NCBI GenBank assembly: GCA_035235625.1
Contig: CP141143.1
Coordinates: 23,171,092 to 23,235,091, forward strand
DNA length: 64,000 nucleotides
Source: Saururus chinensis
Taxonomy: Eukaryota; Streptophyta; Magnoliopsida; Piperales; Saururaceae
Direction of reading: 5' to 3'
Below are positions 11,261-22,900 of this stretch, in pieces (positions within the stretch are counted from its first letter, which is position 1; each line of letters opens with the position of its first letter). A program made the position numbers and the translations under genes. The notes under the pieces are model-generated. The model made no database searches. It saw only the letters and a program-made list of their open reading frames with translations, and was not told where the DNA came from.

Positions 11261-13146
11261 TGTAAAGTCCCTGATTTTTCTACAATTTTCTAGGATTTTC
11301 CTGCTATTTTTCTGATCATTTTCGGTGGGAAAATGTGACGCTTCAGCATATTTGTATTTATGTATTTTCCCCTATATTTAAACCCGTAGAGCTGGGTGTG
11401 GGGCTTAGTCGTAGGCCGCAGGCCTCGCTACGCACTTACGGCGTAAATTTTGGAGGTACAATGTGTAATCGGTGGGTGAACGTGTGTTAAGGATATGAAT
11501 GTAAAAATTAAAAAGATAAATAGTGAAATGACGGCTTTTTAAGCCTCAGTCCACTAAGTTTTCCGGAACTGACTTCCAAAACAAAAAATTTCACGTCCAC
11601 TGAGAAGAGAAAACCCGAGCCCATTTCCGGTCGCTCCGTTCTCCCTCCTCCATCATCGGATTTTGGCAGTTCTTGTCAGGATCTTCTTTGCCTCATCACC
11701 ACGAGTCCGTAGGTACCGGCTATAACCACCACCACGGCCTCTTCACTCCTCCACGAGGTACCAAACCTTTTTTCGGGTTTTTCTCTCCTTCAATCCCGTT
11801 TTTGAACTGTGGGTGTACAATTTTGACATCATTTGCGGCCGCTCTCAACTAGACTTATGTTTAGTTAGCCGCTAAGAACCCATAGGCGCTGGCTATAGCT
11901 GCCGCCAAGCTTTCTTCACTCCGCGGTGAGCTACTAGCACTTTGGTCGGGTTTTGTTTCTACTATTCCATCTCACTGTCTGTGGGATTTTTTGGACACCG
12001 GTGGGTTTCCGGTTGTCGTCTGGCCACTGGTAGGACTCCGTCCAGCCTACCTCGACCCAGTGTCAGTAGGGGTTTGTCGTTTCCGACCCCGCCTCTCCCC
12101 TATTGCCTTGCTCTGCCCGATTAGACTCTTTGGGTGCGTCTCGGGTCATTGGCATCGGTGAGCTGTAGGCCATTTGGCCATCGTGGGCTCTGCCCCAGCT
12201 CGGCGATAGTGAGGGCCAGCCCCAATTGGCCTGATTATATTCTTCCACTCGGAATGGGCCACTTGCCATTTGCCCTATACCGTGCGAGATGCACAGCTAC
12301 CCGCACCATCGATATTGGTTGTGGGTGGTGATCAGCGATGTCGCTGCTTAGATTGGCCACCGCTAGGGCCTTAGCCTTGTTGGCTTTTGTGGGCCTTGGG
12401 TCGCCTCCTTTCAGCCCTCTCCCCCGCCCCTTGGGTCGCATGCGCATGTGGCCACGCGTGTACTTCTGGGTTTAGGCGCCGCATTTGCGCCGCCCAATCA
12501 TCGGATGGCTTGGCCATCGAGTGGAGTTGACCACTAGAGCCTCCACCACCTCTCCTTTGTTCTCGAGCGTTGCCCCACGCTCTCCACCCTTATGTGGGAC
12601 CATGTTGATGCGAAATCGTCACCGTTGGGTGCTGTCCACGGCCGATTTTGACGTCTAGTTGCCAGCTGAGTACGTATTAGCCACTGGCCGATCTTTAGTG
12701 AGTACACCCTCGACATCTGGTCGTACTGCCACATATGTTGGCACGATATTTCTCCCGGCCGCCCTTGTGTGTCGTCATGGATCGCGGGTTTTACCGCATT
12801 GATTTCTGACACCTTGTTTGGCCGCGATTATTTCCGGCACTTCCTAAATCCTCAGGACAGCAGCTCTCTCAGCCAAGCAATGGTTTTGACCGCCAACTCC
12901 GCCGCTGACGCCGCCACCGTCGTGTGCTTGCAATCAAACGTCATGATTACGAGATAGGGGAGCTTTGAACTTGTAAAGTCATGATATCATGCTTTGAATG
13001 AGTAGTAGCATGCTAGGATTGTATGATTCCATGCTTTGGATGTTAAGTAACGATCCGATTGCATGATGTGCAAGTAAGCATGATTATATGGTATGTTGAA
13101 ATGCATATGACATGCATGTTGGCTATAAGTATGTTGGATGTAAGTT

Positions 13147-13470
13147 TGTGCTAGTGATGGCTAGCGTGCATGTTTGGAGTATGTATGAATGTGTGTGCAT
13201 GTGCTAGTGATGGCTAGCATACATGTTTGGAGTATGTATGAATGTGTGTGCATGATGGCTAGCGTGCATGTTTGGAGTATGTATGAATGTGTGTGCATGT
13301 GCTAGTGATGGCTAGCGTGCATGTTTGGAGTACGTATGTATTATGCATGTGCTAGTGATGGCTAGTGTGCATGTTTGAAGTACGTATGAATGTGTGTGCA
13401 TGTGCTAGTGATGACTAACATACATGTTTGATGTATGTATGCACTAGTGATGACTAATGAGCATGTTTGT
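13147..13470. repeat. About 53-bp tandem array in solo LTR A
   Basis: Repeated units contain 'gtgctagtgatggctagcgt' followed by 'gcatgtttggagtatgtatg'. The counterpart array in solo LTR B lies at about 55730-56090 in reverse complement. Confidence 0.85.
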
Positions 13471-14218
13471 AAGTTACGTATGTATGACCGTATGTGTATG
13501 TTATACGTATGTGTAATAGACATACGTATGTGTAACGACTATTTTGCCTATGATATGGTTATGTGTAAGTGTATGTGGGCAGAGGTATGAGCGATGGACA
13601 GTAAGAGGTGACAGAGGTTTTGTCTAGATTTGGATACGGTTGTGTAAGTGTATGACAGATGACAGAGGATAAGAGTATGATGGGCAAGGATTAGAATGGA
13701 TTGGTTTGGGTTGGATTGTATGTTGGGCGATTGTCAGACAGTAAGAGTATTCATAATTGTACAAGCATAACGTACAGAACATGAAGTGAAAAGTAAGCAT
13801 AATAAGTGAGATATAAGTAAGAGGGCGACAACTGGGTTGGCTCTGAGGAGCATCATTTGAGGATGTTAGTGTAAGATGATTTGGCCATAAGATGGATGGC
13901 GAAGTATGTAAGACTGTAAGGGTTTGATGTACAATGAGTTTTGTCCATGATGTGGACAGGTTAAGTGAAGTCTGCTACCCTGACGAACTTGGGTTTCGGA
14001 TCGGGCTCAGCTTTAGTTTGATCAGTCGAGGACTGTGAGTTTGTGTGGCATCCGCATAATTTACTTAATTCAAACTTGAATTATAAGCACAACTAATGAT
14101 AGCGTTGTGAGTTTGAGACCTAAGGGTTCGACAGATTAAGTTCCGTGTTTGGGCTGGCTGCTAATGAGTGGGCCGAGCATTTCTTATGTCTTGCCATGGT
14201 GTTTATCTTGCGGGATGT

Positions 14219-14480
14219 TGTCTGTATGCTGTATAGAGCACCGGATGTCTGATGCTCTGCTGAGAGCGACATTGTTTCTGATTTGGTCTGTGTGCTATAT
14301 AAGCCCAGACGTTTGATGCTCTATTGAGAGCGATGTACGTTTTCAACTTTGTATGTGTGTTGTATGAAGCCCAGACATCTGATGCTCTGTTGAGAACGAC
14401 ATATGTTTTCGATTTGGTCTGTGTGCTGTATAAGCCTAGACGTTTGATGCTCTATTGAGAGCGTTGTATGTTTCCGCTCA
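14219..14480. repeat. About 67-bp tandem array in solo LTR A
   Basis: Four imperfect copies contain 'gtctgtgtgctgtataagcc' and 'tgatgctctattgagagcg', starting near 14219, 14286, 14352 and 14419. The counterpart in LTR B is at 54750-55010. Confidence 0.8.
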
Positions 14481-14884
14481 AGAGTGGCACTGTATGTTTC
14501 TGCCCAAGTGGCACTGTATGTTTTCTGCCCAAGAGTGGCAATAGCACTATAAGGCCCATTATGGTGGGCAATTCTCTGGTACTATAAGACCCATTATAGT
14601 GGGTGATTCTATGGCACTATAAGACTCATTATGGTAGGCAACTGTATGACCCCTTATGTGTGGGTGTTTATGTTTGCGCGCTCAAGTAAGTAGTATCATG
14701 GATCTACTCTCACCTATTTGATCCAGTGCCCCATGAGCATTGGTGTGCCTTACCTTCGGAAAAGTCCATGGCATCTAGTCACTCCCCGGTGGTTAAGGTG
14801 TTGCCCCAGTGGCATTCTTTTCCATTTCGACGCTGGAGCTTATTAGTTGTAATGAGCTTCAGTGGTTATTGATATGTGTACGAT

Positions 14885-15215
14885 TATGAGTACGACTGTA
14901 TGAGTGTGAGCATGACTGTAAGCCTATGAGTATGAGTACGACTGTAAGTGTATGAGTATGAGCACTACTATAAGTGTATGAGTATGAGCACTACTGTAAG
15001 CATATGAGTATGAGCACGACTGTAAGCGTATGAGTATGAGCACGACTGTAAGCGTATGAGTATGAGCACGACTGTAAAAGTATGTGTATGAGCACGACTG
15101 TAAGAGTATGTGTATGAGCACGACTGTAAGAGTATGTATATGAGTACGATTGTGAGAGTATGATTTTGAGTAAGACTGTACGAGTAAGGTCGTACAAGTA
15201 TGATTGTACGAGTAA
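14885..15215. repeat. 26-bp tandem array in solo LTR A
   Basis: The unit is close to 'tatgagtatgagcacgactg' plus 'taagcg', repeated about a dozen times. Because 26 is not a multiple of three, the minus strand stays open in all three frames with a 26-residue repeat, which explains the overlapping ORFs of 85-152 aa there. These are not genes. Confidence 0.85.
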
Positions 15216-16024
15216 GGTCGTACAAGTATGCGTGTGTTGTTGGTGGTACAAGTAAGTTTGTAAGACCCTAGATAAGGGTGCTTGTGTAAGTTTGATTTGA
15301 TAGTATGATTTTGGCACGATGGTGCCTTTGGTATGACTTTGGCACTATGGTGCATTTGGTATGATCGTATGCGTATGTGCATGATATGATTATATTATGT
15401 TGACTGCTTCATGTTTGAGTTGCATGAACGCATGTAATTATGAACTTAGTGAGTTCACTGTGTTGGATTTCCCCTACTGGGTATTTTCCTATTGAGTATG
15501 AAAATACTCATTACCCTACTTTTTAGCCCCGTTGTACGGGAGGTTTTGCAGGTTGTGCGGAGAGCTTCTGGAGATGGATGCTCATTTTAGCGGTGGTTTG
15601 ATTCTCATTGACTCAGGTATATGCTTCACTCTCTGCGAGTTTATTTGTGCCACGATCCGATGTATTGGGTGAGACGAGACATTAAGATGTTTATTCTGGA
15701 CTTTCATTTTGATTAGTCTGTGGACTATTATGGGACCTGCACTCAGGGATGCCTGGGAGAGATTTGTATTTAAAGTCCATGATCATAGCAATTTATTCGT
15801 ACGTGTGTTTTCGAGTAGCGCCTGATGATATTTGCTTTGGTCGTATGATATTTGACCGTATGATGAAAATATTTAAATGGAAAATGGATGTTTAGTGTTT
15901 TAAAGTATAAATTGTTTTATCAGGTTTTGATTTCGTCATTTTTCCTTCGATTTACAGTCGTTACATTGAAAAAAAATTCCGTGAATTTTAAGGAAAATGT
16001 GTGAAAAAAATCTCGAGCGTTACA

Positions 16025-16240
16025 TATCCAATATGTATGTAGAAAAAGAACAGCACAACGACATTCACTCGATCCAAACTAGTATAAAATTAGGTTTGTT
16101 TTGGTATACACACAATAGAGCACTTAAGTTTTGTAATACGTAGAAGAACATTATAGTTCTCGTATACATATGTGGCCGCTCCTGGTTTCTTTTGAAAATT
16201 TTATTACTCCAATCTAGTTTTTTGAACCCTAGTCTCCGGG
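16025..16240. other. Right TSD of LTR A and short spacer
   Basis: TATCC at 16025-16029 is the right target duplication. The remainder is AT-rich, with nothing recognised. Confidence 0.6.
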
Positions 16241-16345
16241 TTGGACTCGGGTCAAGGTGTTATACTACTGCCCCCAAAAGGTCCGTCTAATAGTTTTTTT
16301 TCGCTTGGTCTGCCCCTATGGCCGATCAACTGGCCTATGAATCCA

Positions 16346-16364
16346 CCCCCCCCCCCCCCCCCCC
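16346..16364. repeat. Poly-C run
   Basis: An uninterrupted run of about 18-19 C residues lies within repeat-like sequence. Its length is likely to be unstable or mis-sequenced. Confidence 0.9.
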
Positions 16365-16509
16365 AATGGCTAGGCCAAACAACATTTTTTGGAGCTGTTG
16401 GGATGTTGGGTCAAGCCCTCCAACCAGCCTGATGGGCCTTCGTCGGGCCATGTTTAGGCCCACACCCGGACTGGGTCAGGCCCTCTATGGCCAATGGGTC
16501 ACAATTCGG

Positions 16510-16990
16510 GTCAGGCCAACCATTTGCATGGGCCTAGGCTTGGGCCGTTCCCAGCTTAGGCTCAGCACAAATTGTTTCCACCTCCAAGGGCATTAACATG
16601 TTAGCTTTATGGGTTTAGGTCCTTCGTATAAGAAGGTCATTTTGAAGGCGATTCACTCATGAGTGTCAACGTACTCAAGGTATTGGACAACTAGATTCTT
16701 AGAGCACGGTATCCCACGCTACTCCCTTCAAACAAGCACAAGGCTTACCTATCATATAACTAGGGTAAATCATGATAAATTCCCTGTGAATGTCTAATAG
16801 CAGGGGTTTATACTTAGGTCCTTAGCTTCCTATAGCATGTCTCTGCTATCCCAATAATGCTTTGTTAGTTTATATAAAATGATGCTATCCCAATCATACT
16901 TCGTTAGTTTATATAAAATGATGCTGACCTCATGCCTTCTAAATTCCTATAGGGCACTACTCGTTATGTATTTCACATTACAATTTACTA
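16510..16990. repeat. Direct repeat R2, copy 1
   Basis: It matches 18330-18790 in the same orientation. Shared landmarks are 'aagaaggtcattttgaa', 'gattcactcatgagtgtcaa', 'gggtaaatcatgata' and 'ctttgttagtttatat'. It also contains a small internal tandem duplication at about 16849-16925. Confidence 0.8.
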
Positions 16991-17264
16991 ATTTTAAAAT
17001 ATGACACTAGTTACTTATATTCATATATGCATCTCAAACGGGAGAAACCTTCCCAGAACTACAACTCACTACAATTATGGGAAGTGGGCTATCAGATCAT
17101 GGTATGAGACCAAGATCTCATGGCCCATTTGTCATAGCTGCAACTCTTCTCTTTCAAAATTTTATGTTAGTCATTCAAGATTTGTGGATATTATCCTACT
17201 TCTTTCGTTTTTAATCAATTTAAAATATTACTCTTGGTTTTGTCATATATATATACATATATAT

Positions 17265-17460
17265 ATGAGTCTCATTTATATGAGCCCGGGCTCTATGGGC
17301 CATCGGATTTATATCCGAGGGCCTATAACACTCATGGTTATTCATGGGCATTTAAACCCATGAGTATTATAGGCTGCTAGATGAAAATTCGACGACCTAT
17401 AGAGCCCGGGCTCACATAGGTTCATATGAGCCCAGGCTTATATAAACTTTTTCCTATATA
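17265..17460. mobile_element. Foldback MITE, about 190 bp
   Basis: The two halves are imperfect inverted repeats. 'ttatatgagcccgggctct' at the left is mirrored by 'agagcccgggctcacat' and 'tatgagcccaggcttatat' at the right, and 'cctataacactcatgg' is mirrored by 'ccatgagtattatagg'. A related element lies at 62328-62535. No coding sequence is present, and the target duplication was not resolved. Confidence 0.6.
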
Positions 17461-18250
17461 TAATCATACACTTAATATAGGGCCAATAGATATAAAATAT
17501 ATTAAATATTAGTATGAAATTCACATGATGTTTTGTCTAGATGTAATTATGTATCATATGATTAAATTAAGTAGCGTATAAATATTAGTAGAAGGTATGC
17601 CTTTTAATATAAATATAAATTATAATAATTTTACTAAAGATATTAAAAATATCTTATATTATTTATATGATCCATATGAATCGATGTATGGGAGTAGAAG
17701 GAATACTGCTCTAAGTCCTTTAAATAGAAATACCCTTCTTAGTATTACTAAGTAAAAATAAACAAAAATATAATAACAATTCCAATAACGAATTGCTTTA
17801 TTAAGTAAAAATAAACAAAAATATCATAGCAATTCCAATAACGAATTGCTTATGTAATTACAAAATAATTGTATTAATTTTATAACTAAAGAATAAATAA
17901 GTAACTTTGACATTTTAGCTTAGTATCAAACATATGAAAAAAATTATTATGTGTTTGCTACCTCCAACCATGATGAAGTACTGAGTCTACTTGAAAAATT
18001 GATAAGATGAAAAAGACAAAGAACAATATTCAAAGTTAGGAGCTAAAAGGAGACTAATGAATTTTCAATTTCTTAGATGGTTTAAATGTCTTTTTTTTAT
18101 CTTAGTTGTATATTAAAGATTAATTACAAATAATCCATAGGTGACAACCTAGTTGGGATGCACTCATATTATAATAATATAATTTTTACCTCCTTAAGAT
18201 TTAAAAAATTATATAATTATAAAATTCTCTATATATCAATATAATTTTTT
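17460..18250. other. AT-rich spacer
   Basis: No gene is seen. A short direct duplication lies at about 17752-17850 ('aagtaaaaataaacaaaaat' twice, with 'caattccaataacgaattgc'). Confidence 0.6.
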
Positions 18251-18329
18251 ACAGGCCCACTGCCGGGTACAACATACCCATGGGTTGGGTCGGGCCTCTT
18301 ATCTGGAGGAACTGGCCGGGTTGGCCCTT

Positions 18330-18790
18330 CGCATGGGCCTGGTACATGCCCAACTCAACGGCATAGCCCAATATTGCCACATCTAAGGTTAAGAGCATTG
18401 ACTTATTGTCTTTTCGGGTTTGGATCATTTGGGATAAGAAGGTCATTTTGAAAGGTGATTCACTCATGAGTGTCAACCTGCTGAAGGGATTGAGCAACCA
18501 TATTCTTAGAGCACTGTATCCCACACTATTATCTTCGACCACGCACAAGGCTCACATACAGATAGGGTAAATCATGATATAGTTTCTAATGAATGTCTAA
18601 TAATGAGGATTTAAACTTAAGAGCTTAGCTTCCTGGAGTATGTCCCTGCTATCCTAATAATACTTTGTTAGTTTATATTAAATGATACTAACCTCTTGCT
18701 TTTTAAATTCCCTAATAGAGCATTAATCATTATGCATCTTATATTTTAATTTATGGATTTTAAAATGTTGCATTAGTCGTTTAGATTTTA
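18330..18790. repeat. Direct repeat R2, copy 2
   Basis: It is a same-orientation copy of 16510-16990, offset by about 1.83 kb, with scattered substitutions. The ORF at 18249-18548 on the minus strand falls within it and is not a recognisable gene. Confidence 0.8.
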
Positions 18791-18849
18791 TACCCTTATT
18801 CCAAATTTGACGTTAGTCATTTGGGATTTTGTATACACGTTTTAGAATA

Positions 18850-19800
18850 TGACATTAGTCAATTAACTTATGATTCAAAACCTTAATATTTAAATGTAAG
18901 AAACGTTTTCTATGCACCACAGTGAGCTGAGCGTAAGAGAACCGTAAGATTTCAAGATAGGCCACCAATTTGTTTATGATTCGTACATTTCCAATTATAA
19001 CCTCCCCCCTTGCTAATTGGAAATGCAAGACTCGCCCTAGATCAATAAAAGGGGTGAAGTTAAGTGACGCTTCTCCTTGCGCACATCCATGTTCACCAAC
19101 ATCTTCTCTTTCCTCCCATGTGTCCATCTCCGCTAGTAGCTTTTTCTTCCCTCCCATCTTTGCCAAGTACTTGTCCTCCCTCCCATCTTTTCTCATTCCT
19201 CCCTTCTTGCGCGGCCATCTCCTTCCTCCCCTCTTGGCATGGCCATTTTCTTTTCCCTCTTCTCTTCTCATTCTCGATCCCTACCATCTCTCCTCGCCCC
19301 TTCCCTGCTAAGGTTGTCTTGCATAGCAAATACAAGGTCCAGTTGCAACTAGCTCTTGTGTTTGGTTTCAGTCCTCCCCTTCCTCTCTCTCTTCCTGTAT
19401 AGAGGATCGACTTGGCGTATATGCCTCTCGGTAAGTTTTCGAAGGCAAAAAAAGTAACGTAGTTTAAAGACAAGACACACTGCACCGTATACACCACAGG
19501 CTACGTGTCCCCATTTTATCATGTATCTCAACTAAATCGTTGTGAGCATTCAGATGTATGTTCTTAATTATCATCCCTCTCTCAGTTTTTAACGGAGACA
19601 AAGAGTTCAACACCTGTAGCCAACCTCTATTGTAGTCCGCATAGATCTGATATATCCAGGACGTAACTTACAAGTTTCTTAACGGCTGAAAGAGTACCAC
19701 ATGGAAATGCCTTTTTTAGCTTTTACCAAAAGACTAATCAGAGCAGAATCTTCTTTCTTTAGTGTTGCATGGAATCAAATTCCCCACTTCCCTCTATCTA
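18850..19800. other. Upstream region of the lectin gene, no gene seen
   Basis: A CT-rich tract at about 19060-19400 produces several Ser/Pro/Leu ORFs on the + strand and Gly/Lys/Glu ORFs on the minus strand. These look compositional. The rest is plausible promoter sequence, with no motif I would defend beyond the TATA box. Confidence 0.5.
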
Positions 19801-19831
19801 ATGGATCCCCCAATAAGCATCTGTTATTCCT

Positions 19832-19838
19832 TTATAAG
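19832..19838 (+). promoter_or_regulatory. TATA box of the jacalin-related lectin gene
   Basis: TTATAAG lies about 75 nt before the ATG at 19911. A transcription start about 30 nt downstream would leave a short leader of roughly 45 nt. Confidence 0.5.
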
Positions 19839-19910
19839 ACACTTAGACACTAGCATTCTCTGCGGCAAGTGGCAACCCCTCAACAGGCCAAGCTTCTCCT
19901 TCTTCCAACA

Positions 19911-22900
19911 ATGGTACTTCTGCTTATATTAATAATTCGATTTGTATGTAGGAAGAGTCTCGCGGTGCATGTTGGCCGTGCGATTTTAATTGTGCAACCC
20001 CGGTAGTAAAGGGGTAAAAATCCACTGCACCCTTACGCCGGAGGATCAAGATCTGCAGCTGAGAAGCTCCCGGGCTCATGCTTCTCAATTATTCTAATGT
20101 AGCAACCAATTGTGTCAGTTTTGTTGTCTATGATAACTGAGTGATTATAGACAACTGATTGGTTTTGATCATGTTTACTAGAGTTTTGAAGGTAGAGAGA
20201 AGAAGCCAATATCAGTGGGTCCGTGGGGAGGCAACGGCGGTAGCGCTTGGGACGACGGCGTGTACACGGCGATAAAGCAACTGACCATCACTCATGGAGC
20301 TGCAATTGACTCAATTCAGATCGAGTACGATAAGAAGGGGGCCTCTGTGTGGTCGGAGAAGCATGGAGGGCAAGGTGGTAACAAAGTGGACAAGGTGAGG
20401 TTGGTCATTCCGCTCTCTCTTGTTAACGAAGCTATAACCCAGAACCATATAGGAGATTAGACCCAAGTAACATCCGATAAGATGCGTCAAGTGGGGTAGA
20501 ACAGTGGGACTGATATGCCCCCATTAGGAACAAGTCACGGATGTCCACCCCTGCATACAAACTTTAACGTGGCCTCAGAAGAAAGTCCTGGCCTTTAGAC
20601 TAGCTAGCTTCAGCGATAATCACCTCAGTGCCCTATTTTACTTTTAAATTTATGAGGGGGTTTTATGGAGTTAATGGGGACTTAGGGGATATAGATTCAT
20701 TCTACTAACTATGCACTGTTTGTTGGTGTGCTCTAAAGTATGTTAAGACAATACATGCTTGAATGTGTCATCTTATTCCTGACAAAAGAACTTCTCAAGG
20801 GTCTCTTTTTCTTCTTTTTTTTTTGGGATGAATTCAAGGGTTTTTTTACGGATAATAAGTTTGACCCCATCCTCCTAAAATAGTTTATATTAGTTAAACA
20901 TGGTCCAACAGCCAAATATCAACGGAATTACGCTTCAAACGATGATTTTCTTATAAAATAGACCATTTTAAGGGATTTCCCTTTGTCATCGGCATCAGAA
21001 CACAACTTTTCCCATAAGCAAGATTAGGAAATGTCACTAAGGTTTAGTACATTGGGAAACTTGACCCAACTGATTCCGGAACCATATAGGAGATATAATG
21101 GTAAAAGTATTAGAGAGGGCCACTTGGTCCCACTTGAAAGAGCAAATCAGGGGGGCTACAAGGTCTCACCTAATAAGTTGTATATTGGAATTTTGTGGGT
21201 TGTGGGGACATACCCGGCCCCCAAGCTCTTTGACTTTGTCCTTGCCCATGATGTTCTCGATTTGAACCCAAATAACTATTTAGATTGCGTTCAGGTTTTA
21301 AGTTACTTGATCAAAGTTGTAAATATTAAATTTTTTTATCTTTTTTTATTTTGATAATAACACTTACAATTTTCTTAAGGGGTGAGAGATAAAACCAAAC
21401 TATTATTTAAAATTTTATTTTTTAAATAATTGAGTAGTTTTTTAAAAAAACTTAAAAAATTCAAAAATAATATTTTATATTTTGAACGGGGTGGGTCGGG
21501 TTTGGCTTTAATAATTTGTGGTTGAATAAAATTTTGGTTATCATTTCTTAAATAGTAACAAGTCTAAGTTTGGTAAAACCCAACCTATAGTGGCATCACT
21601 AGGCAAAATATATATTGCAGTTTTAGATCAGCTATAACTTATAAGACATCTGTGTGATATTCCCACAACTAAAATGTTCAAACAACTCACACAACAGTTT
21701 TGAGTGGACTTTAGCTCACTTATTTAGACTAATAAAAATTCATATATAAATTTTTATTGTGAATTTTTAATATAAAAATATAAATTTTCTTCTCGTGGTG
21801 GGGGCCATTTGACAGTAGTCCGAAAAATACATAGGAATCCAGACCTAATTCTCATGCATTTTTCCGGTTGTGACCATGTGTGCAGGAGAACCTACTGATG
21901 TAGACACATAAATTGTATTTAAATTAGCATATTAATGGTCCAATACTAGAATAACCGTTTGTTTATAGGAAAAAGTGTAATTAGACATTGAAGCAACCGT
22001 GGATGAATAGGTTCCCAACATCTCACCCTATCCTTGGCTAAATCTAAAAACCACCAGCCGACCAGCCACCACAAAATTTTAATCACCAAATCTTACATTA
22101 GATGAGGTGACTATATTCTTATAGGAAATTTATAATTCATTAATTCTACAATAATTTTATATTCAATTAAAATTAAAGATCACAACTATTTTCTTCCAGT
22201 TTATACTCAAACCCCCTATACTTTATATACCTTAAAAAAATTACTAAATACCCCCAAGCCCCCCTTTATTCATTTTAATTCTATTTTTGATCCTTCATTG
22301 TCCCATTTTTAATTTTCCCCTTCTAGGATGAGCTCTTCCATTTCCTCTATCATTTGTGGCTCATCTTCTTCCATCATTTTCCTTCTTTTCCCTCACAAGT
22401 GGCTTATCTTCCATGATCTTTTCCCCTCTCCTCATTGTTTTTTCTGCTTCTCTAGAAAAATTCTAGATAGTTTATGGTGAGGGGGTGGTCACCGCAAAAA
22501 TATGAAGAAGGTCTCTATTCAAACAAATTTTATTTGGCAGATGGTATCCCCCATTAAGAAACCCCTAAAAGTTTAAAAACTTCTGGATCATTTCTAGAGG
22601 GGAGAGGTTATTGCCACAATATGCAAACATTAACAGGGACATTTGTTTCCCTTGTAATGTAGTTTTATTTGTTGAAGGTACCCTATGCCACAAAACCTTC
22701 AGAAATTTTTAACCCACAATACCTAAAGTCTTTGTTCAAATTAATTTTATTTGGCTGGGTACCACCAGCCAAAAAATCTGAGGTTTTAAAGTGTTCGGGT
22801 GGACATAAGTAAAATTATAGGAGGTATAGGGGGCATTGAGCTTTTCAAAAATGCAAGATGGGGGGCTCTAAGCATTTTTTTGGGAGAAATAGACGCCTTC

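Larger units (their letters stand above)
11261..16024 (-). mobile_element. Giant solo LTR A (4764 bp)
   Basis: The sequence begins TGTAAAGTCCC and ends GAGCGTTACA, with canonical TG...CA termini, and is flanked by the perfect 5-bp duplication TATCC. It holds no gag-pol, primer binding site or second LTR, so it looks like a solo LTR left by recombination. A homologous copy in the opposite direction lies at 53313-60096. The minus orientation is inferred because that homologue has TATA boxes near its right end and starts TGTAACGCC on the + strand. LTRs of this size are known in Tat/Ogre-type Ty3 elements, but the family assignment is a guess. Tandem arrays inside are listed separately. The many ORFs here are repeat artefacts. 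Confidence 0.8.

Noticed and set aside
14924..15382. Three overlapping minus-strand ORFs of 85-152 aa
   Set aside because: They arise from the 26-bp tandem array, which keeps all three frames open. The peptide repeats with the same period and shows no domain.
18855..19497. ORFs of about 110-138 aa on both strands upstream of the lectin
   Set aside because: They come from a CT-rich tract. Composition-driven peptides occur on both strands with no domain.
21031..21354. 107-aa ORF in lectin intron 2
   Set aside because: No recognisable domain is present, it ends in AT-rich low-complexity sequence, and it lies inside a well-supported intron.
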